A stretch of DNA of 58,633 nt, taken from positions 1 to 58,633 of the forward strand of contig CACLAN010000004.1 of assembly GCA_902604905.1 (NCBI GenBank), written 5' to 3'. The translations under genes were made by a program, and so were the position numbers. Positions 18,486 to 27,289 of this stretch are shown one piece after another. The first letter of the stretch is position 1. Each line of letters opens with the position of its first letter. The notes beneath the pieces are model-generated. The model was given only the letters and a program-made list of their open reading frames with translations, searched no databases and was not told the DNA's origin. This stretch comes from an uncultured Alphaproteobacteria bacterium. Its GTDB lineage: Bacteria > Pseudomonadota > Alphaproteobacteria > HIMB59 > GCA-002718135.

Positions 18486-18554
18486 ATTTTATAAATTATC
18501 AAACATAGTCTAAACTTTCTTAACTATTTGCATAAGATATACTAAAAGAACCTA

Positions 18555-19028
18555 TTGATGAAAATTTTTATTAAGTTTCTTATAGTACTATATGTAGCAG
18601 TGCCTTCAACCTTAATGGGTTTAGAGAATGGCAAATGGTCTTTTGAGAAAGCTGATGAGTATTGCTACGTAGGTAGTTTAGCAACTGAAACAGATTTACC
18701 CAGTGATAAGAAAAGAGGAAATTTCTATGTTCTTGTTTATAAAAATATTGGTAACCCTGATACTGTAGTTCAAATAGAAGCAGGTTATAGCTACAAAGTC
18801 CCATCTGATATTATCGTAAACATAGATAAAGGAGAATACAAATTTTATACAACAGAAGACTTGCCAACTGCTGCTTGGACAGAAGAAGATGCAAAAGTAA
18901 TTTTTGCTATGAAAAAAGGATTAGAGCTTAAGGTTACAGGTGAGTCTTCAAGAGGCACTATTACAAATGACACCTATACACTTAATGGATTCACTGCTGC
19001 GTATAATCAGTTAATTAACGATTGTTAA
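18555..19028 (+). CDS. IalB-like exported protein
   Basis: A 157-residue protein with an N-terminal signal peptide (about residues 1-22, ending near STLMG) and an all-beta mature region. The ending AMKKGLELKVTGESSRGTITNDTYTLNGFTAA is the conserved part of the invasion-associated locus B family, common in alphaproteobacteria. Two cysteines (in DEYCYVG and the final DC) could form a disulfide. The first ATG is doubled (MM). It directly precedes argG, whose ATG follows the TAA stop. Role unknown outside Bartonella; a periplasmic location is inferred. Confidence 0.75.
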   Translation: MMKIFIKFLIVLYVAVPSTLMGLENGKWSFEKADEYCYVGSLATETDLPSDKKRGNFYVLVYKNIGNPDTVVQIEAGYSYKVPSDIIVNIDKGEYKFYTTEDLPTAAWTEEDAKVIFAMKKGLELKVTGESSRGTITNDTYTLNGFTAAYNQLINDC

Positions 19029-20219
19029 ATGCCTAAGAAAATTGTTTTAGCTTATTCAGGTGGATTAGACACAAGTGTTATTCTCAAGTGGCTCCAAAAT
19101 AAATATGAATGTCCTGTAGTTACTTTCACAGCAGATATTGGTCAAGGAGAAGAACTTTCACCAATTGAAACAAAAGCAAAAAATTTAGGTGTAAAAGAAA
19201 TATTTATTGAAAATTTACAAGAAGAATTCGTTAGAGATTATGTTTTTCCAATGTTTAGAGCAAATACACTTTACGAAGGAACCTATTTGTTAGGTACAGC
19301 AATAGCAAGACCCTTGATAGCGAAAAGACAAATTGAAATTGCGAAATTAGTTGGTGCTGATGCTGTTGCACATGGAGCTACTGGCAAAGGTAATGATCAA
19401 GTTAGATTTGAATTAGGTTATTATGCAAACAATCCAGAAATCGAAGTTATATCACCATGGCGAGATTGGGATTTTGAAAGTAGAAATGATTTGATCGAAT
19501 ATGCTGAAAAAAATCAGATAACGGTCCCTAAAGACAAAATGGGAGAACCTCCTTTTAGCACTGATTCAAATCTTTTACATTCTTCCTCAGAAGGTAAACT
19601 TCTTGAGGATCCTTGGATTGAACCACCTGAGTACGTTTTTTCAAGAACTAGCAGTATCGAAGATTCTCCAAATAAGGCAGAAGAATTAATAGTTGAATTT
19701 AAAAACGGTGATCCTGTTTCAATTAATAAAGATAATTTAAAACCACATGACCTTTTAGCAAAATTAAATTCTATAGCAGGTAAACATGGTGTTGGAAGAG
19801 TGGATCTTGTTGAAAATAGATTCGTAGGAATGAAATCAAGAGGAGTTTATGAAACTCCCGGAGGAACAATACTTATTAATGCAAGAAAAGCGATAGAGAG
19901 CATAACATTAGACAAAGGTGAAGCACATCTTAAAGATGAGATAATGCCTAAATATGCTGAAACAATCTATAATGGCTTTTGGTTTTCCTCAGAAAGAATA
20001 GCAATGCAAAGCTTGATTGACTCTACTCAAAAAAAGGTAAATGGGGAAGTCAAACTTAAAGTTTTTAAAGGTAATGTAATTATTTCTGGAAGAAAATCAG
20101 ATGACAGTCTATATGATACCTCCCTTGTTTCATTTGATGAAGTCGGAGATTATAATCAGAAAGATGCCGAAGGATTTATAAAAATAAATTCAGTTAGACT
20201 CAAAAAAAATAATCTTTAG
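19029..20219 (+). CDS. argG: Argininosuccinate synthase
   Basis: Condenses citrulline and aspartate with ATP to argininosuccinate, the next-to-last step of arginine synthesis. The ATP pyrophosphatase loop [12 protein letters not shown] is at residues 8-19. Further family marks are [20 protein letters not shown] and YETPGGTIL. Length 396 is typical of the bacterial type I enzyme. It starts immediately after the ialB-like stop and is followed by a GT9-like gene three bases later. argH is not in this window. Confidence 0.95.
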   Translation: MPKKIVLAYSGGLDTSVILKWLQNKYECPVVTFTADIGQGEELSPIETKAKNLGVKEIFIENLQEEFVRDYVFPMFRANTLYEGTYLLGTAIARPLIAKRQIEIAKLVGADAVAHGATGKGNDQVRFELGYYANNPEIEVISPWRDWDFESRNDLIEYAEKNQITVPKDKMGEPPFSTDSNLLHSSSEGKLLEDPWIEPPEYVFSRTSSIEDSPNKAEELIVEFKNGDPVSINKDNLKPHDLLAKLNSIAGKHGVGRVDLVENRFVGMKSRGVYETPGGTILINARKAIESITLDKGEAHLKDEIMPKYAETIYNGFWFSSERIAMQSLIDSTQKKVNGEVKLKVFKGNVIISGRKSDDSLYDTSLVSFDEVGDYNQKDAEGFIKINSVRLKKNNL

Positions 20220-20222
20220 TAA

Positions 20223-21068
20223 ATGGGTTACGGGGATGACTTACTAGTAACAAAGTTAGCTTCAAAAATCAAAAAACAATTTCCACATAGACAAATTGTA
20301 ATTGGAAAATCAAAAAACCAAATGGCCTATCATTCACCCATTTATGATAATAACCCAAATATATCTGATTGCAGAAATCTTGAGAAAAACAAACCTATAC
20401 ATATTATTGATTATCATGAAAATAATAGACCTTATATTGATTATGAAAAAACTACCAATACAAATTATGTTTGGAGAAAATTTAAACCCAATCCTGGAGA
20501 AATTTATTTTACAAAAAAAGAAAAAGCTGAAGCAAAAAAAATAATATCTGATGCAATTGAATTTTGGAATAGCAAAAATAACAAAAATTATAAAAAAATT
20601 ATTTTTATAGAAACTACATCTACAAAAATTCATGATCGGCAGTTTAGTATTAAGCATCAAAATAAAGATTGGGGTTCAGAAAATTGGCAAAGATTAATAA
20701 ATGTGCTTATAAAAGATTTTTTGGTAATCCAATCAGTTCATAAAGAAAGTAAAAAAAATTTATCAGTCTTTTCCACTGAGAATATGGATTTTCGTCTAGC
20801 ATGCGCAGTTTTAAATGAAGCAGATTTATATGTTGGTCCCGAAGGAGGCTTTGGACATGTTGCTGCAGCTTTAAATAAAAAAGCAGTTTTATATTTTGGA
20901 GGGTGGATAACTCCTGATGCGATTGGTTACGATTTTCATGAAAATATATTTTATGAACATAAATCATCCCCATGTGGAGAATATAAAAAACTGTGTAGTC
21001 ATTGTGAGGAAGCTAGAAAAGCAATCTCAACAGATATTTTTTTAAAATGTATTAATAAAGTTATTTAA
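20223..21068 (+). CDS. GT9-like glycosyltransferase family protein, short N-terminus
   Basis: A 281-residue protein that begins abruptly with MGYGDDLLVTKLASKIKKQFP, which resembles the second half of the heptosyltransferase (GT9) nucleotide-binding loop GxGD followed by its helix. The usual first beta strand is absent, and an in-frame TAA directly before the ATG excludes an earlier start. The C-terminal half has EADLYVGPEGGFGHVAAALNKKAVLYFGG, the GT9-type donor-binding region. Four cysteines cluster near the end (SSPCGEYKKLCSHC). It lies three bases after argG. Substrate unknown. Confidence 0.6.
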   Translation: MGYGDDLLVTKLASKIKKQFPHRQIVIGKSKNQMAYHSPIYDNNPNISDCRNLEKNKPIHIIDYHENNRPYIDYEKTTNTNYVWRKFKPNPGEIYFTKKEKAEAKKIISDAIEFWNSKNNKNYKKIIFIETTSTKIHDRQFSIKHQNKDWGSENWQRLINVLIKDFLVIQSVHKESKKNLSVFSTENMDFRLACAVLNEADLYVGPEGGFGHVAAALNKKAVLYFGGWITPDAIGYDFHENIFYEHKSSPCGEYKKLCSHCEEARKAISTDIFLKCINKVI

Positions 21069-21947
21069 TTAATTAATTAATCTATTTCTGCATGAAATAG
21101 TTGTATTTCTTAAAAGACATGCAATTGTCATTGGTCCTACGCCTCCAGGTACTGGAGATATTGCACTTACCTTATTTTCTACATCTTTAAATAAAACATC
21201 CCCTACTAGTTTTGATTTTTCTTCATTTATTTTGACTCTATTTATACCAACATCAATAATAATTGCCCCTTCCTTTACCCAATCTTTATTTACGAATTCA
21301 GGTTTTCCAATTGCAGCAATTAGAATATCAGCTCTTTTGCAAATACTTTCAATATCTAAAGTTTTAGAATGCACTGTTGTTACAGTACAAGACTCTTTTA
21401 GTAATAATTGAGCCATTGGTTTTCCAACTATATTAGACCTTCCAATTACAACAGCATTTTTACCAGCTAACTCTATACCAAGTTCTTTTAGAAGTAGTAA
21501 ACAACCATATGGTGTACAAGGTATCATTAAATTTTCATCATTCGTGTTACTTATTGAAAGTTTACCAACATTTAAAGGATGAAAACCATCAGCATCTTTT
21601 TCTGGTATTATACAATTTAATACAGCTTCATCATTTATTGTTTTGGGCAAAGGTAGTTGAACAAGAATGCCATCAACTTCTTCATTACTATTTAATTGAT
21701 TAATTAAATTTATTAAATCATTTTGATTAGTTGTGTCTTCTAGATGATGATCAAAAACATTAATTCCCACTTCTTTTGCAGCTTTTGTTTTAGCTTTAAC
21801 ATAGACACTGCTCGCAGCAACATTTCCTAGTTGAACTACAGCCAATCCAGGAACACGATTAAATTTTGATTTAATATTTTCAATTTCAATTTTAAGCCCA
21901 TCTTTCAGTTTTTGTGCAACTTTTTTTCCATCTAAAATTTGAGACAT
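21069..21947 (-). CDS. folD: Bifunctional methylenetetrahydrofolate dehydrogenase/cyclohydrolase
   Basis: Interconverts methylene-, methenyl- and formyl-tetrahydrofolate with NADP, supplying one-carbon units. Recognised by SSVYVKAKTKAAKEVGI with the catalytic Y-x-x-x-K, DGILVQLPLP, the Rossmann segment NAVVIGRSNIVGKPMAQLLL, and the C-terminal AISPVPGGVGPMTIACLL. Length 292 matches E. coli (288). Its end lies in a (TTAA)n tract at about 21064-21081, abutting the convergent GT9-like gene. The YggT-family gene is just upstream in the same direction, with a 2-base gap. Confidence 0.95.
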   Translation of the reverse strand: MSQILDGKKVAQKLKDGLKIEIENIKSKFNRVPGLAVVQLGNVAASSVYVKAKTKAAKEVGINVFDHHLEDTTNQNDLINLINQLNSNEEVDGILVQLPLPKTINDEAVLNCIIPEKDADGFHPLNVGKLSISNTNDENLMIPCTPYGCLLLLKELGIELAGKNAVVIGRSNIVGKPMAQLLLKESCTVTTVHSKTLDIESICKRADILIAAIGKPEFVNKDWVKEGAIIIDVGINRVKINEEKSKLVGDVLFKDVENKVSAISPVPGGVGPMTIACLLRNTTISCRNRLIN

Positions 21948-21949
21948 AA

Positions 21950-22231
21950 CTATCTAGGCCAATACTCAATTAATAAACTTTTTATAAACCACAAGCCTAG
22001 ATAAACAACTATCGGAGATAAATCTATTGCACCAAAAGTAGGTATGTATCTTCTTACAAAATTTAAACTTGGTTCACATAATCGGTATAAAGCATCAAGA
22101 ATACTATAAACTAATCGATTACTGGTATTAATTATATTAAAGTTTACTAGCCATGTTAGAATTATGTAAACTATAAGAATAAATTGAAATAAGTTTATAA
22201 CTTGAATGATTAAATACAAAAGTGAGTTCAT
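21950..22231 (-). CDS. YggT family membrane protein
   Basis: A 93-residue protein with two hydrophobic helices (about residues 5-28 and 67-88) joined by a conserved amphipathic loop reading ILDALYRLCEPSLNFVRRYIP, the YggT (CCB3) signature. Members are linked to membrane organisation, cell division or osmotic tolerance, but the molecular role is unclear. It sits 2 bases upstream of folD, so the two are likely co-transcribed, and about 50 bases downstream of the terminator of the amino-acid binding-protein gene. Confidence 0.82.
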   Translation of the reverse strand: MNSLLYLIIQVINLFQFILIVYIILTWLVNFNIINTSNRLVYSILDALYRLCEPSLNFVRRYIPTFGAIDLSPIVVYLGLWFIKSLLIEYWPR

Positions 22232-22280
22232 TATAAAATTTTTATTTAATATTCATTATGCATTATGGCTTTAATTTAAT

Positions 22281-22312
22281 CAAAAAAAAAGCGGTCTCTA
22301 GGACCGCTTTTT
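22281..22312 (-). terminator. Intrinsic terminator (bidirectional shape) after the binding-protein gene
   Basis: Stem GCGGTC/GACCGC (22291-22296 with 22302-22307, loop TCTAG), flanked by an A tract at 22282-22290 and a T tract at 22308-22312. It can terminate the minus-strand binding-protein gene and has the symmetry to act on either strand. Confidence 0.9.
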
Positions 22313-22330
22313 ATTAAAATAAAATTAGCT

Positions 22331-23164
22331 TTACATCGAGATATCTCTGCCAAACCATTCTTTAGTTATTTCAGCAGTAGTTCCATCTTTAGACATTTCT
22401 GCAATAGCAGCATTCCACATCTCTAAGATATCTGTATCTTCTTTTCTAACTGCTCCGCCAACACCATCACCGAAGACTCCGCCAGAAAATGTTGGACCTG
22501 TAAATGCAACATCAACACCGCCATCAGATTCCATAAAATCAATAATTGATCCTACATCAGCTAAAACCGCATCACATCTTCCAGCAGCTAAATCTAAATT
22601 ATGATCATCAACCGCTTGATACAGCTTTACATCTACTGCACCAGACATATGTTTTTCTAAAAAATTTTGATGAATTGTAGAAGATTGAACACATACAGTT
22701 TTACCGTTCATTGCAGCAATTAACTGACCTACTGCAGCTTGTTCTTTTCCGCCTGCATTATTAAGATTAACTTTAGCCATACCAGCAATATTTAAATTTG
22801 CTAAACCACTATTTTTTAAAACAGCAAATCTTGCTCCATCAGTCATATACCCAGTTGTAAAATTAACCTTTTCTTTTCTTTCTTCAGTTATAGACATTCC
22901 GGCAATAATAATATCATACTTACCTTGAAGAAGGGCAGGTATTATACCATCCCAATCTTGAGTTACCCACTCACAAGTAACACCCATTCTTTTGCAGGCT
23001 TCGTTACCAAAGTCTATCTCCGCACCTTCTAGTTCACCAGCCGAGTTTAGATTATTCCATGGTGGATAAGCACCTTCTGTACCAATTCTTATTGTTTGTG
23101 AATTTGCAATTGAAGCAACTCCAAAAAAACCAATTGATAATAAATATATTAAAATTTTTTTCAC
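22331..23164 (-). CDS. Amino-acid ABC transporter substrate-binding protein (family 3)
   Basis: A 277-residue periplasmic binding protein with a signal peptide (first about 22 residues, cleavage near IANSQT). Typical marks of cluster 3 polar/basic amino-acid binders are TIRIGTEGAYPPWN, GAEIDFGNEACKRMGV, GKYDIIIAGMSITEERKEKVNFT, and a late GTTAEITKEWFG. It starts with GTG at 23164, because an overlapping ATG is followed at once by TGA in its frame. A strong AAGGAGG lies at 23175-23169. No permease or ATPase is adjacent, so the partner is encoded elsewhere. Expected high expression is an inference from the ribosome site and terminator. Confidence 0.9.
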   Translation of the reverse strand: MKKILIYLLSIGFFGVASIANSQTIRIGTEGAYPPWNNLNSAGELEGAEIDFGNEACKRMGVTCEWVTQDWDGIIPALLQGKYDIIIAGMSITEERKEKVNFTTGYMTDGARFAVLKNSGLANLNIAGMAKVNLNNAGGKEQAAVGQLIAAMNGKTVCVQSSTIHQNFLEKHMSGAVDVKLYQAVDDHNLDLAAGRCDAVLADVGSIIDFMESDGGVDVAFTGPTFSGGVFGDGVGGAVRKEDTDILEMWNAAIAEMSKDGTTAEITKEWFGRDISM

Positions 23165-23191
23165 ATTTCCTCCTTGAAGAAGTATTTATAA

Positions 23192-23211
23192 ATTATATGG
23201 GAACCATATAA
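23192..23211 (-). promoter_or_regulatory. Palindrome overlapping the -10 box of the binding-protein gene (candidate operator)
   Basis: A perfect inverted repeat TTATATGG-GAA-CCATATAA occupies 23193-23211. On the minus strand a consensus TATAAT lies at 23197-23192, inside one arm, about 28 bases before the GTG start. Only a weak -35 (TTATTT) is seen 17 bases upstream. The placement suits a repressor site. Confidence 0.45.
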
Positions 23212-23241
23212 GCTAAATAAAAAAAAACAAAATAAATTGTT

Positions 23242-23628
23242 TCAGACCTTGTTTCCTTTGCTCTTAATTAATACAAAAAATAAGCCAATTATTAGTAATA
23301 TAAAAGGAAAACTCCAAAGAAAGATATTATTATAATTCATTAATGGTCTAAAAAGTATGTATTCACCATATCTTTCAACTAAAAATTTTTTGATATTTCT
23401 CTCACTTTCACCTTCTTGTAATTTTTGTTTAACTATTTTTTTGATATCATTTGAGAATTCAGCATCCGAGTCATAAATACTTTGGTTTTGACAAGTCATA
23501 CATCGTAACTCTAAAGTTAAGTTTTTTACTCTTTCATCGATATTTTCATTAGCAAATATTGTGAAGGCAAAAAATATAAAACTCAAAATTCCTATATTTA
23601 AAATTTTAAAGAAGTGGTTCGATTTCAT
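23242..23628 (-). CDS. ccmH: Cytochrome c maturation protein CcmH
   Basis: Thioredoxin-like-pathway reductase that acts on the apocytochrome CxxCH thiols before heme attachment. The 128-residue protein has a signal/anchor helix at about 10-27, the redox motif LRCMTCQNQSI, and a C-terminal transmembrane helix (about 103-122), as in the short CcmH/CycL form. It is last in the ccm operon; its start overlaps the ccmG end by 23 bases. No CcmI (CycH) TPR part is fused or adjacent. Confidence 0.92.
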   Translation of the reverse strand: MKSNHFFKILNIGILSFIFFAFTIFANENIDERVKNLTLELRCMTCQNQSIYDSDAEFSNDIKKIVKQKLQEGESERNIKKFLVERYGEYILFRPLMNYNNIFLWSFPFILLIIGLFFVLIKSKGNKV

Positions 23629-24130
23629 TTTTTAAAATATCCTTCGTTATTGGACCCATAAATTTAAAGATAATCTTACCATCTTCATTAATTAAATATG
23701 TTTCTGGTAGTCCAAAAACACCAAACTCTAAGGCAATTAATCCATCAGAGTCCACACCAACAAAATGATATGGATTTCCATCGTTTTCCAAATACTTTTT
23801 GGCGTCTGCAGTTGGATCTTTATGATTAAATCCCAACAAATATAGCTCAGGATGTTTTTTACGTATTTCAAAAAAAAGTGGATGCTCTATTTTACAAGGA
23901 CTACACCAAGAAGCAAAAAAATTAATTAAGGTCTTCTTATTTTTTATATCTTTTGTTTTGATTACATCCTTTAAATTGTATAGAGAACTACTTTCAAAAA
24001 TTGGCACATCTTTGTTTAAAAGCGCACTTGGTGGTTTATTCGGATCTTTACCACTTAATAAATAAGTTAGTGAAAAAATACAAATTATTAAAAGTACTAT
24101 TAATGGTGTTAAAATAAATATTCTACTCAT
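23606..24130 (-). CDS. ccmG: Thiol:disulfide interchange protein CcmG (DsbE)
   Basis: Membrane-anchored periplasmic thioredoxin that keeps apocytochrome c or CcmH reduced. One N-terminal transmembrane helix (about residues 3-25) is followed by a thioredoxin fold with the active site SWCSPCK and the loop VFGLPETYLI. The start was set at 24130 because this ATG overlaps the ccmF stop as ATGA and is followed directly by the hydrophobic anchor. A longer frame opening at 24184 would lie inside ccmF. The protein is then 174 residues, normal for the family. Confidence 0.92.
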   Translation of the reverse strand: MSRIFILTPLIVLLIICIFSLTYLLSGKDPNKPPSALLNKDVPIFESSSLYNLKDVIKTKDIKNKKTLINFFASWCSPCKIEHPLFFEIRKKHPELYLLGFNHKDPTADAKKYLENDGNPYHFVGVDSDGLIALEFGVFGLPETYLINEDGKIIFKFMGPITKDILKNEIEPLL

Positions 24131-25989
24131 CTTCTTGAAACTGCAATTAAACCTGAATACATCATTATTATTACTCCAAGCCATATAAAGCTAACAAATG
24201 GATTAATTAAAACTTTTACAAACCACTCATTATCTTTTTGATCACCAAGGATAAAATATATATCCTTATTCCACTGATGTAAAATACCAGCTTCAGACGT
24301 AATCATCTTAGAAACAGGATAATAATTTTTTCCAGCCTCTATTTGCTTTGATTGATTTTTTTCAATATTGAACAAAAATTTTCCCCTTAAAGCTTGAAAA
24401 TTAATTTGATTAGTTGTTTCAATTTCTTCAAACAAAACTGTTTTTCCATTTACAATAAACTTATCTCCTTCACTAAGATTAAAATCTAGCTCATTTTGAA
24501 AAACACTAGAACAAGTGATACCAATTATAGCAATACCAACTCCAATATGAGCTATATGAGGATTAATTATTTTGACAAATTTAATAGTAAATTTAACTTT
24601 GTATGAAGAAAAGATTGCAATAATTGATGCTAATATTATCCAAAAACCAAGAAGTAGTCCAACAAAGCCCCATGTATTAAAATCTAAAAAATATGATTGA
24701 ATTAAAACTAAAATACTTAAGATAATAAAACCTAGTACATATTTTTTTGAATTTTGGATTTTATTTGTTTGCCAGGATAAAATTGGTGCAATACTCATTA
24801 ATAAAAAACCAGGGATCATTATTGGAATTACTGTTGCGTTAAAATAAGGGCCTCCAACTGATATTCTCTTATTATACAAAACTTCAATTATAATTGGGTA
24901 TATAGTTCCTAAAAGAATAGTTAAGGTTGCTATAATCATTAAAATATTATTTATTACAAGTGCTGAAACTTTGTTGATAAATAACAAGTTTAAAGCATTT
25001 GATTTTTTTGGTTCTTTTAACAAGAAAACTAAAAAACCAAATCCAGTTACAATAAAAAAAATTAGTAGTATAAATATGCCTCTAGATGCATCTGCTGCAA
25101 ATGAATGTACACTTGTTAAGATTCCAGATCTTACCAAAAATGTTCCAAAAACACTTAATGAAAAGCATAGAATTGATAAAAAAACTATCCACTTTTTAAT
25201 AGCTTGCTCACCTCTTACCATCATGAGAGAATGAACTAATGCAAGTCCAGCAATCCAAGGCATCAGTGAAATATTTTCCACTGGATCCCAAAACCACCAC
25301 CCACCCCATCCTAATTCATAATATGCCCAATATGAACCTAGAGCTATTCCACCAGTTAAAAAAGTCCAACTAATCAATGACCATTTCTTTGCAACATAAA
25401 GCCATTCATCATCTGTATTTTGAAATAAACCTGCAATGGCAATACTGAAAACTATGGAATAACCAACGTAGCCTCCATATAAAATTGGAGGGTGAACAGC
25501 TAAACCTGGATCTTGTAAAATTGGATTTAAACCTAAACCTTCATTAATTAAAATTGAATTAACCAGAAATGGATTAGATGTAAAAACGATAAAGAGACCA
25601 AATAAAATATGAAGTAAAGATTGGATAATTAATGTCAATCTTTGAAAGCTCTCGTCTATATTTTTTGTAAAAGAGAAAAAAAAACTAAAAATAGATAATA
25701 TACTTAGCCACAATAGCATCGAACCTTCATGATTTCCCCAAGTACCTGAAATTTTATATATTAATGGTTTATTTGAGTGAGAGTTTTGAAAGACATTATA
25801 ATTTGAGAAATCAGATACCACATAGGCATACATTAATGAAAAGAAAGATAACAAAGTCAATAATGACGAAAAACGGATGAATAAATTAAATTTCTGTTTT
25901 TGAAATTTAAATATGTATCTAGATAAAAATAAGTAAAAATTAATACCTATAGCAAAAACTAAGCTTAAAAAACCAACTAATGAACTCAT
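24127..25989 (-). CDS. ccmF: Cytochrome c heme lyase subunit CcmF
   Basis: Large polytopic membrane protein that ligates heme, delivered by CcmE, to apocytochrome c. The tryptophan-rich WWD domain GWGGWWFWDPVENISLMPW is intact and is preceded by the conserved GTWGNHEGSMLLW and HPPILYGGYVGYS segments. Length 620 is close to E. coli CcmF (647), with many transmembrane helices and a periplasmic C-terminal region. It overlaps ccmE at its start and ccmG at its end, each by four bases, indicating tight coupling within the operon. Confidence 0.96.
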   Translation of the reverse strand: MSSLVGFLSLVFAIGINFYLFLSRYIFKFQKQKFNLFIRFSSLLTLLSFFSLMYAYVVSDFSNYNVFQNSHSNKPLIYKISGTWGNHEGSMLLWLSILSIFSFFFSFTKNIDESFQRLTLIIQSLLHILFGLFIVFTSNPFLVNSILINEGLGLNPILQDPGLAVHPPILYGGYVGYSIVFSIAIAGLFQNTDDEWLYVAKKWSLISWTFLTGGIALGSYWAYYELGWGGWWFWDPVENISLMPWIAGLALVHSLMMVRGEQAIKKWIVFLSILCFSLSVFGTFLVRSGILTSVHSFAADASRGIFILLIFFIVTGFGFLVFLLKEPKKSNALNLLFINKVSALVINNILMIIATLTILLGTIYPIIIEVLYNKRISVGGPYFNATVIPIMIPGFLLMSIAPILSWQTNKIQNSKKYVLGFIILSILVLIQSYFLDFNTWGFVGLLLGFWIILASIIAIFSSYKVKFTIKFVKIINPHIAHIGVGIAIIGITCSSVFQNELDFNLSEGDKFIVNGKTVLFEEIETTNQINFQALRGKFLFNIEKNQSKQIEAGKNYYPVSKMITSEAGILHQWNKDIYFILGDQKDNEWFVKVLINPFVSFIWLGVIIMMYSGLIAVSRR

Positions 25990-26426
25990 TTATATTTTTT
26001 ATTCCAATAACCTGTATCTTTCAGATCTTCTTTTATTGATGCTGGCATATAATTTTCATCATGTTTTGCAAAAACATTAGTTGCATTAAAAATATCATTA
26101 TCAACAAAAGCACCCTCTATCACTGCGCCTTGCCCTTCTCTAAATAAATCAGGAAGAATTCCATTAAAAATAACAAGTATAGATGCTTTTTCATCAGTAA
26201 TTTTGAATTTAAATGAACTTGAAGAAATTTTATTAAAACTATTATTTTCTACAAAACCACCTATCCTTATCGTCTCATTTTTTACGATATCTGGCTTATT
26301 AATCTCAGATGGCGTGTAAAAATACGATACATTTTCTCTTGTATTATAAAGGATAAGTAAGACTGCACTTAGTATAATTACCAAAGTAAGTAGTATAAGC
26401 AGCAATCTTTGAAATCGTAAACTCAT
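25986..26426 (-). CDS. ccmE: Heme chaperone CcmE
   Basis: Periplasmic heme carrier that covalently binds heme through a histidine and passes it to CcmF. The 146-residue protein has one N-terminal membrane anchor (about residues 9-28), an OB-like beta domain with RIGGFVENNSF and GQGAVIEGAF, and the heme-binding AKHDENYMP motif, where the H is the covalent ligand and the Y an axial ligand. It follows ccmD without a gap and overlaps ccmF by four bases. Confidence 0.96.
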   Translation of the reverse strand: MSLRFQRLLLILLTLVIILSAVLLILYNTRENVSYFYTPSEINKPDIVKNETIRIGGFVENNSFNKISSSSFKFKITDEKASILVIFNGILPDLFREGQGAVIEGAFVDNDIFNATNVFAKHDENYMPASIKEDLKDTGYWNKKYK

Positions 26427-26528
26427 TTACTTTTTTATTCTTCTAAATTTTAAATAACTAAAAAATAATAACAAAATAATTAAAAGAAAGGCTACAAAGT
26501 AAGACCCAAAAATATACCAGAAATACAT
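26427..26528 (-). CDS. ccmD: Heme exporter protein CcmD (33 residues)
   Basis: A very short frame fills the space between ccmC and ccmE. It encodes a 33-residue protein beginning MYFWYIFGSYFVAF, with a single transmembrane helix (about residues 8-25) and a basic tail ending RRIKK. This is the layout of CcmD: W and Y residues near the N-terminus, one helix, then a charged cytoplasmic end. CcmD helps release heme-loaded CcmE from the CcmABC complex. The stop is directly followed by the ccmE ATG. Confidence 0.85.
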   Translation of the reverse strand: MYFWYIFGSYFVAFLLIILLLFFSYLKFRRIKK

Positions 26529-26589
26529 AATCTCTATTAGCAAAAATATTTAAGAAAGATACTTAATCAAAAGGACTAAAAGTCACAAA

Positions 26590-27288
26590 TTAATTTAGAT
26601 TAGATTTTCTTGAAATTATCTCTGATTTAATTCTTAAAATAGCTATTGCTAACCCAACCATAATAAATGCAAAAGTCATAACAATTAAAGGAATCATCAT
26701 CGAAGGATCAATGCTGGGTTTTGATAATTTACTTATTGTTGCTGGTTGATGTAAGGTATTCCACCAATCTACAGAAAATTTAACTATGGGGAGGTTTATC
26801 GATCCAACAAGAACAAATATTGCTACAACTTTTTCTCTTACAATCCTGTTTTCAAAAGATAAATTCATAAAAATAATAACAAGATAAATAATAAAAAGTA
26901 TTGCCACTGAGGTTAAACGTGCATCCCATACCCACCAAGTACCCCACATTGGTTTACCCCACAAAGATCCACTTACAATACATATTAGAGTAAAGACTGC
27001 TCCAATGGGAGCTACTGCCGTATTGATTATAAATCCAAACGGTATTCTAAAGGCTAATCCAACAATACTATATACTGTCATAATAGCATAGGTAAGTAAT
27101 GCTAACCAAGCACTAGGAACATGAACATACATTATACGTACAGTTGATCCTTGTTGATAGTCATCAGGAGATAAATAAAATGAAAATATTAATCCTATAG
27201 AAAATAATATAATTGATAAAATCAAAACTGGTAGAAATACATTATCTGCAAACTTATTAAATTTACTAGGATTAACTAAAAACTTCAT
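26590..27288 (-). CDS. ccmC: Heme exporter protein CcmC
   Basis: Integral membrane protein that loads heme onto CcmE as part of CcmABCD. Six transmembrane helices are apparent in 232 residues, with the WWD-type heme-handling motif WGKPMWGTWWVWDARLTS and the conserved histidines in MYVHVPSAW and WNTLHQP. It starts one base after the ccmB end and precedes ccmD. Length and motif are typical. Confidence 0.96.
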   Translation of the reverse strand: MKFLVNPSKFNKFADNVFLPVLILSIILFSIGLIFSFYLSPDDYQQGSTVRIMYVHVPSAWLALLTYAIMTVYSIVGLAFRIPFGFIINTAVAPIGAVFTLICIVSGSLWGKPMWGTWWVWDARLTSVAILFIIYLVIIFMNLSFENRIVREKVVAIFVLVGSINLPIVKFSVDWWNTLHQPATISKLSKPSIDPSMMIPLIVMTFAFIMVGLAIAILRIKSEIISRKSNLN

Positions 27289-27289
27289 A

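Noticed and set aside
18486-18554. ECF11-type promoter between the sigma gene and the ialB-like gene
   Set aside because: A TAAGAT at 18533-18538 resembles the -10, but no TGATCC-like -35 is found at the right distance on either strand.
21064-21081. (TTAA)n tract as an insertion target or repeat element
   Set aside because: It is short, lies at two convergent gene ends and codes for the FolD C-terminus; no duplicated flanks.
24131-24184. Eighteen-residue N-terminal extension of CcmG
   Set aside because: It lies entirely within ccmF, and the ATG at 24130 makes the ATGA overlap seen throughout the operon.
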